64,000 nucleotides of DNA from Phymatolithon calcareum (lineage: Eukaryota; Rhodophyta; Florideophyceae; Hapalidiales): the NCBI GenBank assembly GCA_977006965.1, contig OZ345384.1:620001-684000 (forward strand), given 5' to 3'. How positions within the stretch are numbered: position 1 is the stretch's first letter; the number at the start of each line of letters is the position of its first letter. The translations under genes and the position numbers were made by a program. The notes under the pieces were generated by a model. That model ran no database searches. It was given only the letters and a program-made list of their open reading frames with translations, and had not been told where the DNA came from. Shown one piece after another: positions 54,520 to 64,000 of the stretch.

Positions 54520-55100
54520 TCTCGATTTCCTTCATGTGTCGTAACTTGAGGAAAATCGGCACCTTTCTAAGAGTGTGTGACGCCTCGCGGGTCAGCACGA
54601 TCGAAGCGCTAGCGGTGAGAGAAAAACGATTTCCAGCCGAGGGGCTGGAAAGGAAAATATTGGCGATGTCGCAAAGGGAGCTGTGCTGCTCTCGCTAGTG
54701 CGATTCCTTTTTTGTTCTACCTGCAAGCCGCGCCTCTCCTAAGTACGTCTACTCTGTGGGGCGCGCAGTCAGCTTGCTCAGGGAGCGAGGAAACACATCG
54801 GCGCGATGACTCGTCCCTCGGACGAGAGATCATGTAGCAGCTTCGATGAGCACATGTCATAAAGTACTCTAACATTAGCGCGGCACTGTAACCGGCGCAG
54901 GGTAGTGAGAAAGTATGGTATACGTAAATGGCGCTCGCACGACCACGGGTCGGAGCGCCTCATCTTGCGGAACGTGTAGATCGAAAACTCTAACACATGC
55001 ATGCAGTACTATTAATCGCCAAACGGCGATTAACGCATTACAAAAAATGAAGGCTAAGTCTTAGCGCGTTACAAGTGGCTTGTACCAGCCTCGAAAATTT
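54520..55100. other. Uncharacterised, with short direct and inverted motifs
   Basis: 54535-54570 matches a LINE 3' UTR (GAGGAAAATCGGCACCTTTCTAAG). The rest has no recognised gene. A GCCGCCAAACGGCGATTAA-like palindromic spot lies near 55015. Confidence 0.3.
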
Positions 55101-55445
55101 TCATTTGCCTTACTCAGAATTGCGTAGTACCACATCAATGGCACGGGCCACGTCATTCTCTTCTGTACGAGTCTATGTTGCCATCCTCAGGATTCTGGTG
55201 CATGCTCCAACTCCTCAAGGTCTTTGATCCTCATCGAGAACCCCAGCCAATGTGAGAAAGAATGTTAAGAACGGAGAAGGCATTAGACTCCATACTATCT
55301 ACAGCATCACCATAATTGACAATAGAGAAAACGTCGAATCCCTGTATTAGGGACCAGGCGATATACTAGAATGAACAATTTATGAAAAGCTGCTGCAGTA
55401 GTCTTCAGAGTGCTAAGGAGGGCTTTCAAATAAACAACAAAAAGT
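55100..55445. mobile_element. LINE fragments (C-terminus -, 3' tail +)
   Basis: 55100-55240 resembles the minus-strand LINE end at 31800-31930 (TCAATGGC, GCCACGTCA, TCTCTTCTG). 55330-55440 is the GAGGGCTTTCAAATAAACAAC tail found at 44060-44135. Confidence 0.5.
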
Positions 55446-55673
55446 TGCTAAAATAACCACTCTGTTCCAGTCGCCTTCTCAGACAAAGAGCAAAAGAGGA
55501 AATCTTGTTATGAGCAGTCCTGCGCGGAAAAGGGGACTGCGCTACCGAAATATGTTTCCTAGTCAGACCGAACTCTAATCTGATGCGAAAACTGTACATT
55601 TTACTCCAGAAAAAGACTATTACATAATAAGAGCAACACACAAAATATCAGTACAATAGAGATATCTCTGCTG

Positions 55674-56426
55674 CTAGAGCTTTCCGTAAACTATAAAGCT
55701 GGTGATATCTTGCATCTTGCCCACGACATCTGTGGCACCATGATCAACGAGCATCTCCGCCTCACGAATACCCCACGGCACAGCAAGAGGTTCCATTCCA
55801 GCGGCCTTGGCAGTCTTCATGTCGAACTCACTATCACCAATGAATACGCAGTTTTCTGGCGCGATATCAACCATACGCTCCTTAGAGATACGTATAGCAG
55901 CAAACGGGTTTGGCTTGAGTGGCGTGTCATCCCTGGCCCCGGCAACGTGCGCGAAGGCTATGTCACCAAAGTGCTTCGCCACAAGTTTCTGCACATTCGC
56001 TTCTGCGGTGTTGGACAACACACCAAGTTGCACACCGGCGGCCTGGAGGGCACGCAGCATGGAGTGGGCACCCTGGAATGGAATCTTAGCATTTTGACCA
56101 ACGGGGGAGTTCTCAAATTCCAACTTGAGTTTGCAAGCAACGTCCAGAGTGGCGGCGTCGGGAAGATGGCCGAGTGCACGAGTCAGGGCGCGCTCCATGA
56201 GTTTTCTTGTACCACCACCGAGCATTGGGCGGATTTCATCAACGGTGTACATGGGGTGGCCGAGAACGGATAGGGCGTGGTTGGCGGCATTGACGAGGGT
56301 TGTCGTGGAGTCGACGAGGGTGCCGTCGAGATCAAATATTGCGGCTCGGTAGGTTGGGATGGAGTCAACGATGGAACTCGGGGAATATGGGCGATACTGA
56401 GTAGCGGAAAGGGACGGGGGTGCCAT
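55674..56426 (-). CDS. HAD-superfamily phosphatase, phosphoglycolate-phosphatase type
   Basis: 250 residues, intronless, ATG at 56424-56426. The HAD core is complete: motif I FDLDGTLVDS with nucleophile D32 and acid/base D34; a helical cap (about 45-115) of the C1 type; motif II S138-N139 in LGVLSNT; motif III K171 in PLKPNP; motif IV GDSEFD with D198 and D202. The DLDGTLVD/LKPNP/GDSxxD set is typical of phosphoglycolate phosphatase (Gph), which salvages 2-phosphoglycolate from photorespiration or DNA repair; related sugar-phosphate phosphatases look alike. Residues 1-25 (MAPPSLSATQYRPYSP) could be a short extension without a clear targeting signal. It resumes host sequence after the repeat desert. 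Confidence 0.9.
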   Translation of the reverse strand: MAPPSLSATQYRPYSPSSIVDSIPTYRAAIFDLDGTLVDSTTTLVNAANHALSVLGHPMYTVDEIRPMLGGGTRKLMERALTRALGHLPDAATLDVACKLKLEFENSPVGQNAKIPFQGAHSMLRALQAAGVQLGVLSNTAEANVQKLVAKHFGDIAFAHVAGARDDTPLKPNPFAAIRISKERMVDIAPENCVFIGDSEFDMKTAKAAGMEPLAVPWGIREAEMLVDHGATDVVGKMQDITSFIVYGKL

Positions 56427-56612
56427 TGTTGATTATTTGGTTGAACAGGCTCAGCGGAGAATGTGGAAGAGCAGATAGGTGTTGGGTTGTGTGAACGAAA
56501 AGAGGTTGGCGGGGAACATCCTCGGCAATTTATACTGCCGATGGGAGCATCGATGAGGAGAAAATTTGAAGCTCCGTGGCGGAATGTGGCCTGAAAATTC
56601 ATCAGCAATCAA

Positions 56613-56912
56613 ATGCCTCTCGCGGCGAAGCAGCTTTGGGAATGTTTTCGAGAGAAGATCCATGCTATCTCAAGGCTCGCAGATGAACGAGAAGGTCAGT
56701 GGCAAATGCATAACCAGCGAACCAGCCCTGTGTGCCAAGAGACGTATTATTCATTTACACAACTGCAATTCGAAAGGCTAAGAATGTCGGTTGTGGTCGG
56801 CGGCGGCCAATGTGGGTACTGGGATGTACATGTTTGTCAAATATCTGCAATGACAAATGCCTTTCGAGCGACTCGTGTCGTTCAGAGAAAAATCTCAAAA
56901 ATCCGAAGTTAA
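56613..56912 (+). CDS. Unrecognised 99-codon ORF, divergent from the HAD gene
   Basis: Begins at ATG 56613, 186 bp from the start of the HAD gene. The N-terminal half (AAKQLWECFREKIHAISRLA) looks helical, the second half less protein-like, so it may be a first exon. No family recognised and low confidence that it is a gene. Confidence 0.25.
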   Translation: MPLAAKQLWECFREKIHAISRLADEREGQWQMHNQRTSPVCQETYYSFTQLQFERLRMSVVVGGGQCGYWDVHVCQISAMTNAFRATRVVQRKISKIRS

Positions 56913-56929
56913 ACGCCTCCCTTTAGTGC

Positions 56930-58000
56930 GCTCTAATTGGGTGAGACAAAGAACGGTGCTCGGCAACTGCATCAAGGAGGCGAAAAGCATCACGGCAGTG
57001 CCGAAAAATTAGCGCGATATAGGTTTGATGGGAAAAACTTTTTTTGCAGAGAGCCCCGGACAACGGTCGCGGCTCCACAGGTTTGACCTTAAGACAAAGA
57101 CTCATTGGAATGCCACAGAAGGGCATCCGGGAAAGGACAAAGAACTAAAAGTGATCTATTCCAATTACAGCTCATCAGATTGTCGTATTTAGCGAAGCTC
57201 AACAACATCGGCGGGAAAAAAGTTTCACTTGTCAGTAAATGAATACAAATGATAGCACTCTGCTTGTGCATGTGCGGCACAAAACAATCTTTCAAAGCTG
57301 TGGTGTATACCAGATGAACCCTAAATTCATGCACATGCGCATCTTCTCTGGATATCGTTTTCGTGAGCGCACGAAGTTGCAAGTTTGGCAGTTTCGTACC
57401 CAATGCCACATGAGCCACTTTGAACAACGGGAAAATGCTTTCCTTCGAACCGCGTCCAATTGACAAGAAAACATTTTTGCAGTGGACGCTGAACAATTTT
57501 CAAGATACGCCATTATGTCCACTCATAATTCTCGCTTGATATCTACACATAGGTTTCAACAAATGCTCATGCATTGCGTAGGATTTATTCTAATTGATCA
57601 GTGTTCGCAGCATGACAAGCCTCCAGAGCAGCTGAAGTTCAAAGATGCACGCTGTTATGCTTACGGTTTTCGACATAGTGTTTGAAATGCAATTTGCCGA
57701 GGTCAGCAAGAGTTATGAACAAGAATCCTAGGCGCACATGTGTGGGTAAAATTGAGGAATTGTTGCCCGCCCAGAGCAGGCTATGAGTTGATAGAGCCTC
57801 TCTGATAAGACTGTGAAGCGAGAAGAATGATCCATTGTGATGATCGACAAGGCTCTAGTGGTGTAGACAGCACTTTACACGATGCCTTGGGAAGGACCGA
57901 GTACAGAAGTGAGAATTGAACTGAGAGACCATGCATACACGCTATGGGTTACGGGTAGTGTGAGAATGATGAAAAAAGTGAAAAGTGAACAAAAGATAAT
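56930..58000. other. Uncharacterised single-copy-looking region
   Basis: Frames 57089-57496 (-) and 57239-57463 (+) overlap each other and show no recognised domain. No repeats found. Confidence 0.3.
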
Positions 58001-58049
58001 TTTTTACAAGTTTAGTTCTACAAGGCCTACAGTTTCAGCGCTACCCACA

Positions 58050-58235
58050 ATAGGGTAGCTCTTCTCTAACGGACAAAATTCGGTCGGGTCCTACCCCTTG
58101 GTTGAGGACTCGTTTCGGACGGATAAGTGGACCGGATCGGCGAATTTCCGGATCGGGCTGTATCTGGGGCTGAAACCGCCCAGCACGGTCTGATTCCATG
58201 ATCCGATTTTCGGATTCGGATCCTCGTCGATCCGC
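58050..58235. repeat. GGATCGG/CGGATC-rich tract
   Basis: CGGATC, GGATCC and ATCCG variants recur about ten times in irregular spacing. The minus-strand frame across it is Arg/Pro/Ser-rich. A degenerate simple repeat. Confidence 0.45.
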
Positions 58236-58946
58236 CCGGTCCAAATCGGTGGAAACATCATTGGATATCAGTTAATCAGATGATTGTTTCGCCATAAGTT
58301 CGTTGATTTATCGATTCACCAACTTTCTTTCCTCACCCCTTCTCTAATCCAAACTCTTCATCGTGGTCGTGCAACATCATCCGGGCTAGCTTCAGATGCT
58401 TTGGAAATCTACACACGAACGATAGGACTCTGCGACTGCTTGCAACATTTACCATTGTCTTTGCCGAGGAATGCAATTTCCGTAAGTATCTTTATCCCTC
58501 TCTTCCTGGAGAGATCTCTTCGAATCTCTGTTCCCTGCTTCTTTCCACTACTGCAATTCAGCACATTCAAACTAGAAGGCACATACTTTCGGTTTTAGTA
58601 ATGGTTGCTTGGGTTCTGCAGTTTATCGAGTCTGGTTTGAAATGGATGGCATTCAGCCACTAGACATGATTTCAATTTCATGATTATGTTTCGAGACTAG
58701 ATTAATGCTGATTTGGTTGTTAACCTTTTCAGTAAGTTCAGTTAAGTCCCGTTGTCCCCAATGTGCTCCGAAAATCTTGCTTTCTCCGCCACAGTTGAAG
58801 ATTGCAATCGGTTAGCTACTCAGCTGGAGGTTAAATGGCACCTTGATTCCGACTCATATTTCGCTTCTCGCAGTCCAACATTTTCGTGTGGCGGAGGACA
58901 ATGATAGTCGTCCTAGAGACGTTCATTTCTACGTCACCTATCCATA

Positions 58947-59050
58947 TTTTTTTTGAATTTGGAATTTATTAAACGCTCTCAGTGACACTCATGAGACTGC
59001 AAGGGAGATGCGTTTCAGCAGCTACTTTGTAGCTTCGATCATCTATTCAA
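58947..59050 (-). mobile_element. LINE 3' UTR fragment, minus strand
   Basis: Reverse complement of 8755-8835: TTTTTTTGAATTT..GAATTTATTAAACGC, GAGACTGCAAGGGAGATGCG. Confidence 0.7.
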
Positions 59051-59195
59051 ATACTCACCTGTCCATATGATACTGGCATGAGCAACTTCCTCGAAATTTC
59101 AGCTTATGAATAATTCTAGGGACTGATAATATTCATATATGAATATTGATGTTCCAGGAAGAACGTGATAATAATATTATATCAATATTATATCA

Positions 59196-59893
59196 ATGGT
59201 ATGGTAGAATATCAATCGGTACAAACTCACGTGAAAGATGAACAACTCGCCAAAACCCCACGAGTCGGAAGCGCTTCGACTCGCAACGTCGTGCCTCGCG
59301 AGTAAGAGGCGTCTCTCAACGACTCTCAACGACTCTCAACTCCTGGGCAAAATGTCGCTGTTGAAGAACTGGTGATTAGCTCGCAAAAATAGGACCTAAG
59401 TTATACTGCGGACGTGGTTTGCACATTGCTGTATGTGTCGCACGAAAAGACCAGATAGAAAAGTCTAAATACCCCAGCAAAGTCTTCTTGACCTTGTCAC
59501 TTTGCTTATCCCTGCCGAGTCTGCAATTCTGGACTCAGCAGGTTGTTTAAGTAGTGCTCTAAAGACCTATAGAACTCGGAGAACTGCAGAGCTTGGGGTG
59601 CAGCAGAAAAGTAGGGCTAGACTACCTAAACAGTACATTGTTACCCTAAACGAAACGTGAGAGAAATTGTACCAGAAATGGACGTGTAGGAGTGTGCCTA
59701 CATTTGCAGAGTGCCATGGTTCCAATCTTGGGAAAGTTGCCATGTGCCGTGATGGAACTCCATGTCAGTAAGGACGACTCGCGAGTCGACCTCTTTCGAA
59801 AGAGGCGCCTCAAAGGCGTGGGAGTCGAGAGACGATGTTCATTTCTACTCAGCTGATTATCATTGATATATTCTGGAGAACCATACCATATCA
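59196..59893. mobile_element. Possible 0.7-kb inverted-repeat element
   Basis: Left TGGTATGGTAGAATATCAAT and right (complement) TGGTATGGTTCTCCAGAATA are imperfect inverted ends. Inner parts also correspond loosely, with GACTC/GAGTC-rich blocks at 59255-59345 and 59765-59835. Flanks TATCAA and TATCAT may be a target duplication. Weak. Confidence 0.35.
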
Positions 59894-60095
59894 TAACTGA
59901 ACTGTGTTGGCTATTGGAGAAGCAGCTCTTATGGCCATGACGAATTTTGGCTGCCACCGAAAACATTTGAAATGCTTGTCTTTGTTTAAAACAAAGACGA
60001 ACATTTTGAAATGTTTTCCGATTTTATTCAAAATCACTCATTTTTGTTATGATTTCGATATCACGTTATATATTGAACAAAGATTTTAATCCAAT

Positions 60096-60153
60096 TAACA
60101 ACTTTCTGTGATATATCATATTAAAAATATGATATATCACAAAAGAGTTGTTG
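60096..60153. repeat. AT-rich palindrome
   Basis: GTGATATATCATATT (60108-60122), AAA, and its exact complement (60126-60140), extended imperfectly by AACAACT/AGTTGTT on the outside. Shape suggests a tiny MITE-like foldback. Confidence 0.6.
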
Positions 60154-60880
60154 ACTTTTTCTTGTAAGAATCCATGTAATATCCGGGACACAGGAATACG
60201 GGGTGATGATAATTTTCAAATCCGCTACGATCATGTTACACGCTCTCAGTAACATTCCTGAGATACCTTTCAGCTGCTACAGACTTATAGCTTAGTGTAA
60301 CATTCATATATGATCTTTCCAGAGGTTCTAAGTCGTGGCCCTAGCTGCAAAAACCTGCTGCAAGTTGTGGGAAAACTTGAAGTCCACTATTCGTTCATTG
60401 GCAGTTCGATCTCGCAATTCTTATCCTTGGGTATATATATACTCATTCCTAGTCAAGATGGAGTTTTTTATGCAGTTGGCATGGCTGTAATGTACCACTT
60501 GTGCATGTCGAGCATCCTTAGAGCTAGGTCAAGTCCACTCTTTGCACTAGTTCCACAGTAGAACGACAACCAAGTGGATATACACTTTCTACGCCTGGCT
60601 TAGCCTGTCCCATTTAGGCCAAGCCTTGATCTCTAGTATGATTAGACTAGATCGCCAGCCGCAGCCATAAGAGCGGCCATCACTTCAGAGTGAAGTTCCC
60701 TGGAGGAAGCTATCACACTCCACGCTTCAACGAAGCTCTCGTTCAGAATTGTTTTCGATTCAAGCTGCAGAATCGAATGCCCCCAAAATTTGAGGACAGC
60801 GATGCCGGGACCGGTAATTGTCAAGCTCAGAAACTATTCCAGAGCCGAGAAACAGTTTCTCCAAGATTTCAGTGACTAAA
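60154..60880. other. Uncharacterised
   Basis: Frames 60310-60561 and 60690-60875 (+) are not recognised. Part may be the degenerate 5' end of the following gypsy element. Confidence 0.3.
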
Positions 60881-60889
60881 TTGTCGCCA

Positions 60890-62880
60890 AAGGAATGTCA
60901 TACCTAAACTTAACAGAAACCTGGGTATCTGCTCCACTACTAGTTCCGAAGAAAGGAACTCCACCCTTTTGATTCACTTCAGATCAACTAAGAACAAACA
61001 AATTTAACAAAAGACACCAATGCCCAATGCCAAACCTTGAAAATGAGCTTTCCAAGCTCAGCAAAGCACAATACTTTGAGAACTTTGACTTATCAAGTGG
61101 ATATTCTCAGCTACACCTGCATCAAGACATTCAAGAGATCCAATCTTTTATCACACCAGACAATGTGTGGGGTTGTTAATCGCACAAGTTGGCACACTGG
61201 TTGTGGTCGGGTAGTTCCCTGGCGAAACGCAGAGGGCGCCGCGATGCGGCGACCTTTATAGAAAAAGAATGTAAGCTGTAAGCAGTGGTTCTAGGGTTTA
61301 CCCTTGGTCATCCTTCATGGTGTAAGTACGCATCGAAACCTACGGTACTGTAATGACTGTAGTGCTATTTGTAAGGGCTTGTTGTAAATGCAAGCTGTAA
61401 TGACAATTTGAAGGGATCTATTTGTATAGGAGTATGATAGTGGCGTTGGACGCCACACAATGTCTACCCTCCAAAGCCATCCCCGAGCTCCTCGATGGCA
61501 TTGACATGTTCTTCAAGCTATGCCACTAATTCAACTTGCCACTGCACCCTGAAAAATGCACATTGTTCGCGAACAGCATCCGCTAGTGTGGCCATCTGAC
61601 CGAACGCAGTTGAGTGTTCTATTGGAAATGGAACTACCGGAAAACGGAGGACAGCTCCGGCAGTTTGTCTGTGCAATGCAGTGGGTGAAAAACGGGAATC
61701 CAAACTACGCGGCACTTATCGGGCCACTTCAGGACTTTTTGGAGAAGGTCTACATTGCAACCGGAAAGCGTAAATGGACTGTCGTGTCCCGCGTTCCTTT
61801 GAAATCACTTGGATGGGGAGAAGTGGAGGACGAATCGTTCGCAGAGTGCAAGCACAGTCTTGAAAACTAAATCAATCGTTCCAATAGTGACCACAAGAAG
61901 CGTCTCTGCGTATAAACCGATTCCTCAGACGTAATGTGGTAGGATTCCATTACGCAGATACTGTATGACGATATAGGAAAGCCGCACCACGACAAGCGCC
62001 ACGAATCGTTACCATTTCTTTCCGGTCGCTTCAACGAGACGCCTATGCGATGTTTCACTCTGGAGAAGGAATCCTTTTGAATCCTGAAGACACTGGAAAG
62101 GATTAAGTGGCTGCTTATTGATCCTGATGGCTTCGACTTTTTCACTAACCACAAAAAATTGTGTTCATATTCGATCCCCTCTCGGTCTTACCTGATCTAT
62201 CATTTAGCTCGCTTAAGAAAGTCTTTTGCTGGGCAGTGAGTATGGGATTGTGCAACTACGCGTGCGTTCATATCCCTGGGAAAGAGAACGTTTTGGCTGA
62301 CTTGTAAAAAACGAAATATATAAAAGTTCACTCAGGAAAGAGCAAAAACTTGAAAAAAATGAGTAAGATAACTTAATTATCGATGGTCCGCACCACCAAC
62401 CATACACCGGCTTATCGCTACACCTCCTCTTATTTCTAGCAATGATGAGGATTTCGAATGGCCAAGCCCAAGGGAGCTAGCTGTTCTTCAATCGAAATTC
62501 GATGAGTCGCGTCCAAAGAATCTCATACTCTAGGAAAGCATTTGGTGCAACCCAGCCATTGCGGCATGGGTTCCAGATGAGGAGGAGGATTTTATGTTGA
62601 GAATTTGTATCGCGGCGCATACTGACACGGGAGGACATCGTGGGCAGGTTGCGACCGAGAGGGTAGTACGGAAACAATTCTTTTGGACCACGTTAACCAC
62701 CGACGTTAGAACGTTCGTCAAGTCATTTATCCATTGCATCTCCACGACTGGAGGTGGCAAGATGCCTCGACCATTCGGTCCTGCGATGCAAGGCAGCGGT
62801 CAAAAACGACCTAGTGCCGCGAAAAAAATTCTCCGTTTAGTGACAAGGTGTTTCGCAAACCTTTGGTTGTTGTAACCTTG
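60890..62880 (+). mobile_element. Decayed Ty3/gypsy element, second family
   Basis: Reading across frames: RT APLLVPKKGTPPF, then MPNLENELSKLSKAQYFENF and DLSSGYSQLHLHQDIQE (61022-61150); an insertion of about 270 bp with no homology here; then ELLDGIDMFFKLCH and LPLHPEKCTLF (61478-61570), GGQLRQFVCAMQWVKNG, PLQDFLEKVY (61640-61770), RNase H (LPFLSGRFNETPMRCFTLEKE, about 62000-62080, and HIPGKENVLADL), and the integrase zinc finger (HTDTGGHRGQVAT..H.C, 62618-62745). The order and wording resemble gypsy elements of oomycetes. Many stops. The YxDD motif is lost with the insertion. Confidence 0.8.
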
Positions 62881-63159
62881 CGAGGTGTTGCGGAAAAATG
62901 AACGGATCATCCAACGTCTTGGGCGATGGTCCCGTGCGAGACATTACTAACTATCAATCCCAGCCTTGCGCGAATAGACCCTGCGAGGGTGTGTCGACGA
63001 CGGAAGTTGCGATGAACGCCAGGAAAAGATTTCTTGATTGATTCGTTCATTCATTTTGCTTATTCTCCTTGTGAGGTTAGCAACACATTGAGGGCCTATG
63101 CTTCTTCCATTCTATTCTACTTGTTCCGGACGCAAGGAAGTAGCACTTGAGGAACCAAC

Positions 63160-63240
63160 CTTGGAAGGTAGCATGTGAGGAAGCCTTGCTCGTATATTCG
63201 TAAGACTTTGAAGCTTTTAAATAAACTTCCGTTGAAAAAA
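63160..63240 (+). mobile_element. Retro tail copy
   Basis: GTGAGGAAGCCTTGCTCGTA, GTAAGACTTTGAAGCTTTTAAATAAACTT and an A run. Same tail as 51515-51575. Confidence 0.6.
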
Positions 63241-63795
63241 AACTTGACGAAGCAAGCGAGTTTCGTCCATCCAAAGAATGTGCCTGATCCAACTCCATAT
63301 TATGTCTCTGGCGCACAATACCACATCGATATTGGGCTCCCTAGACTCATCACTAATTTGCTTTCCCGATATTCTGGACAACATTTTGGCGCCTGGGTAT
63401 CTGAGTTTTTTGCAAACATTTTCAGTTAGCTTCCTTGACTCAGAATCGTAGATGAAAGTTGACCGGACAGAGGAGCGCAGGATACGAAATCGGAGATCCA
63501 GAGATAGGATCTTGTCACTAAGAATCCGCTTGAATTCTTGGAAGCGAGACCAGGCTATTTCAAAGCAGTGTTTAACGGGTACTGTCGGGTCTCCGGCAGC
63601 GCGCTGCAGTACTTCCAGGTACTTGACAATTCTGCTATTTTCCAAGTTTGCTGTTTCCACGTGAACGTGCTCCCTTTTCGCAGCCTTGACAAGTTTGTCT
63701 GTCAAAGACTCTGCACGTGATGCGACCTTGGGACGTGGCAGCTCTAAAAGACCCCAGTCCTCTCGCTTTGGCAGAGTAAGAATTCTCGATACCAA
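63241..63795 (-). mobile_element. LINE ORF2 C-terminal fragment, second LINE family
   Basis: Frame 63795-63217 has LRFRILRSSVRSTFIYDSES, KKLRYPGAKMLSRISGKQIS and WSWIRHILWMDETRLLRQV, the standard post-RT pattern ending W-x-x-H-[IV]-L-x-M. It runs into the retro tail at 63240. Confidence 0.75.
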
Positions 63796-63839
63796 CTTGC
63801 CGTTTATTCCCGGGCTTGTCGGGAATCAGTGAGACTCAC

Positions 63840-63972
63840 GGCTCGGACAAATACTCCACATGGACGAGCACTGCACGGTCCGCCAAGTGCTACTCCAGTT
63901 CGTCGAACCAAACCTGGAATCACATTTCAGCGACGTGTACAAAGAGCTCTACGTTTTGCGAAAGATAGAATA
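63840..63972 (+). mobile_element. LINE tail, second family, plus strand
   Basis: ILHMDEHCTVRQVLLQF and SHFSDVYKELYVLRK match the family at 13999-14296. Head-to-head with the preceding minus-strand fragment. Confidence 0.6.
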
Positions 63973-64000
63973 GATTGGAGAAAACTTAGACCTCGAAGCG

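Overview
The window is nuclear DNA from an intron-poor microbial eukaryote, and most of it is transposable-element debris. Two genes contain short spliceosomal introns (71-109 nt, GT..AG). The host genes encode a bZIP factor, a Rab prenyltransferase subunit, a complex I subunit, a mitochondrial DnaJ and two HAD-family proteins. An alga (for example a red alga) or an oomycete-like protist would fit, because the NDUFB10-like protein has plant-style cysteine spacing and one gypsy element and one HAD gene resemble oomycete-type families as I know them. The lineage is inference only.

Layout. 1-7400 is a compact gene island: bZIP with an N-terminal ubiquitin-like region (1297-2838 +), RABGGTB/BET2 (3622-4620 -), a three-exon NDUFB10-like gene (4976-5475 +) sharing a 355-bp divergent promoter with RABGGTB, and a mitochondrial type-I DnaJ (5886-7244 -). 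8000-55450 is a repeat desert. It holds 5'-truncated LINE copies on both strands, several with target-site duplications (TSDs), a decayed chromodomain-type Ty3/gypsy element, a decayed Ty1/copia element split by a LINE, a solo LTR, and at least four terminal-inverted-repeat DNA elements. One more host gene, an HAD protein with a DWDDT box (16303-17312 -), lies inside this desert. 55674-56426 (-) is an HAD phosphatase of the phosphoglycolate-phosphatase type. 58000-64000 is again repeats, including a second, oomycete-like gypsy element and tails of another LINE family.

Most notable structure: two elements (41176-43350 and 44769-52102) share ends made of iterated GTGTCACTAAT motifs and are flanked by about 9-bp duplications (ATATAATAT; TTTGTGA+2), which is Mutator-like. 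The larger one is a nest. A PIF/Harbinger-like element (44846-46612, AAT duplication, 60-bp foldback, coiled-coil ORF remnant) sits in its left terminus, and inside it is a LINE reverse transcriptase interrupted by a solo LTR (48604-49392, duplication TCTTC). Removing the LTR and one duplication restores the reading frame. A separate element (33718-36173) has matching inverted ends with CTAG on both sides. A LINE insertion in copia RNase H makes a chimeric 632-codon open frame.

Host genes appear ordinary and largely unrelated: membrane-traffic prenylation, respiration, mitochondrial chaperoning, transcription and metabolite repair. The desert records successive insertions whose order can be read from the nesting. 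I found no rRNA, tRNA or CRISPR.
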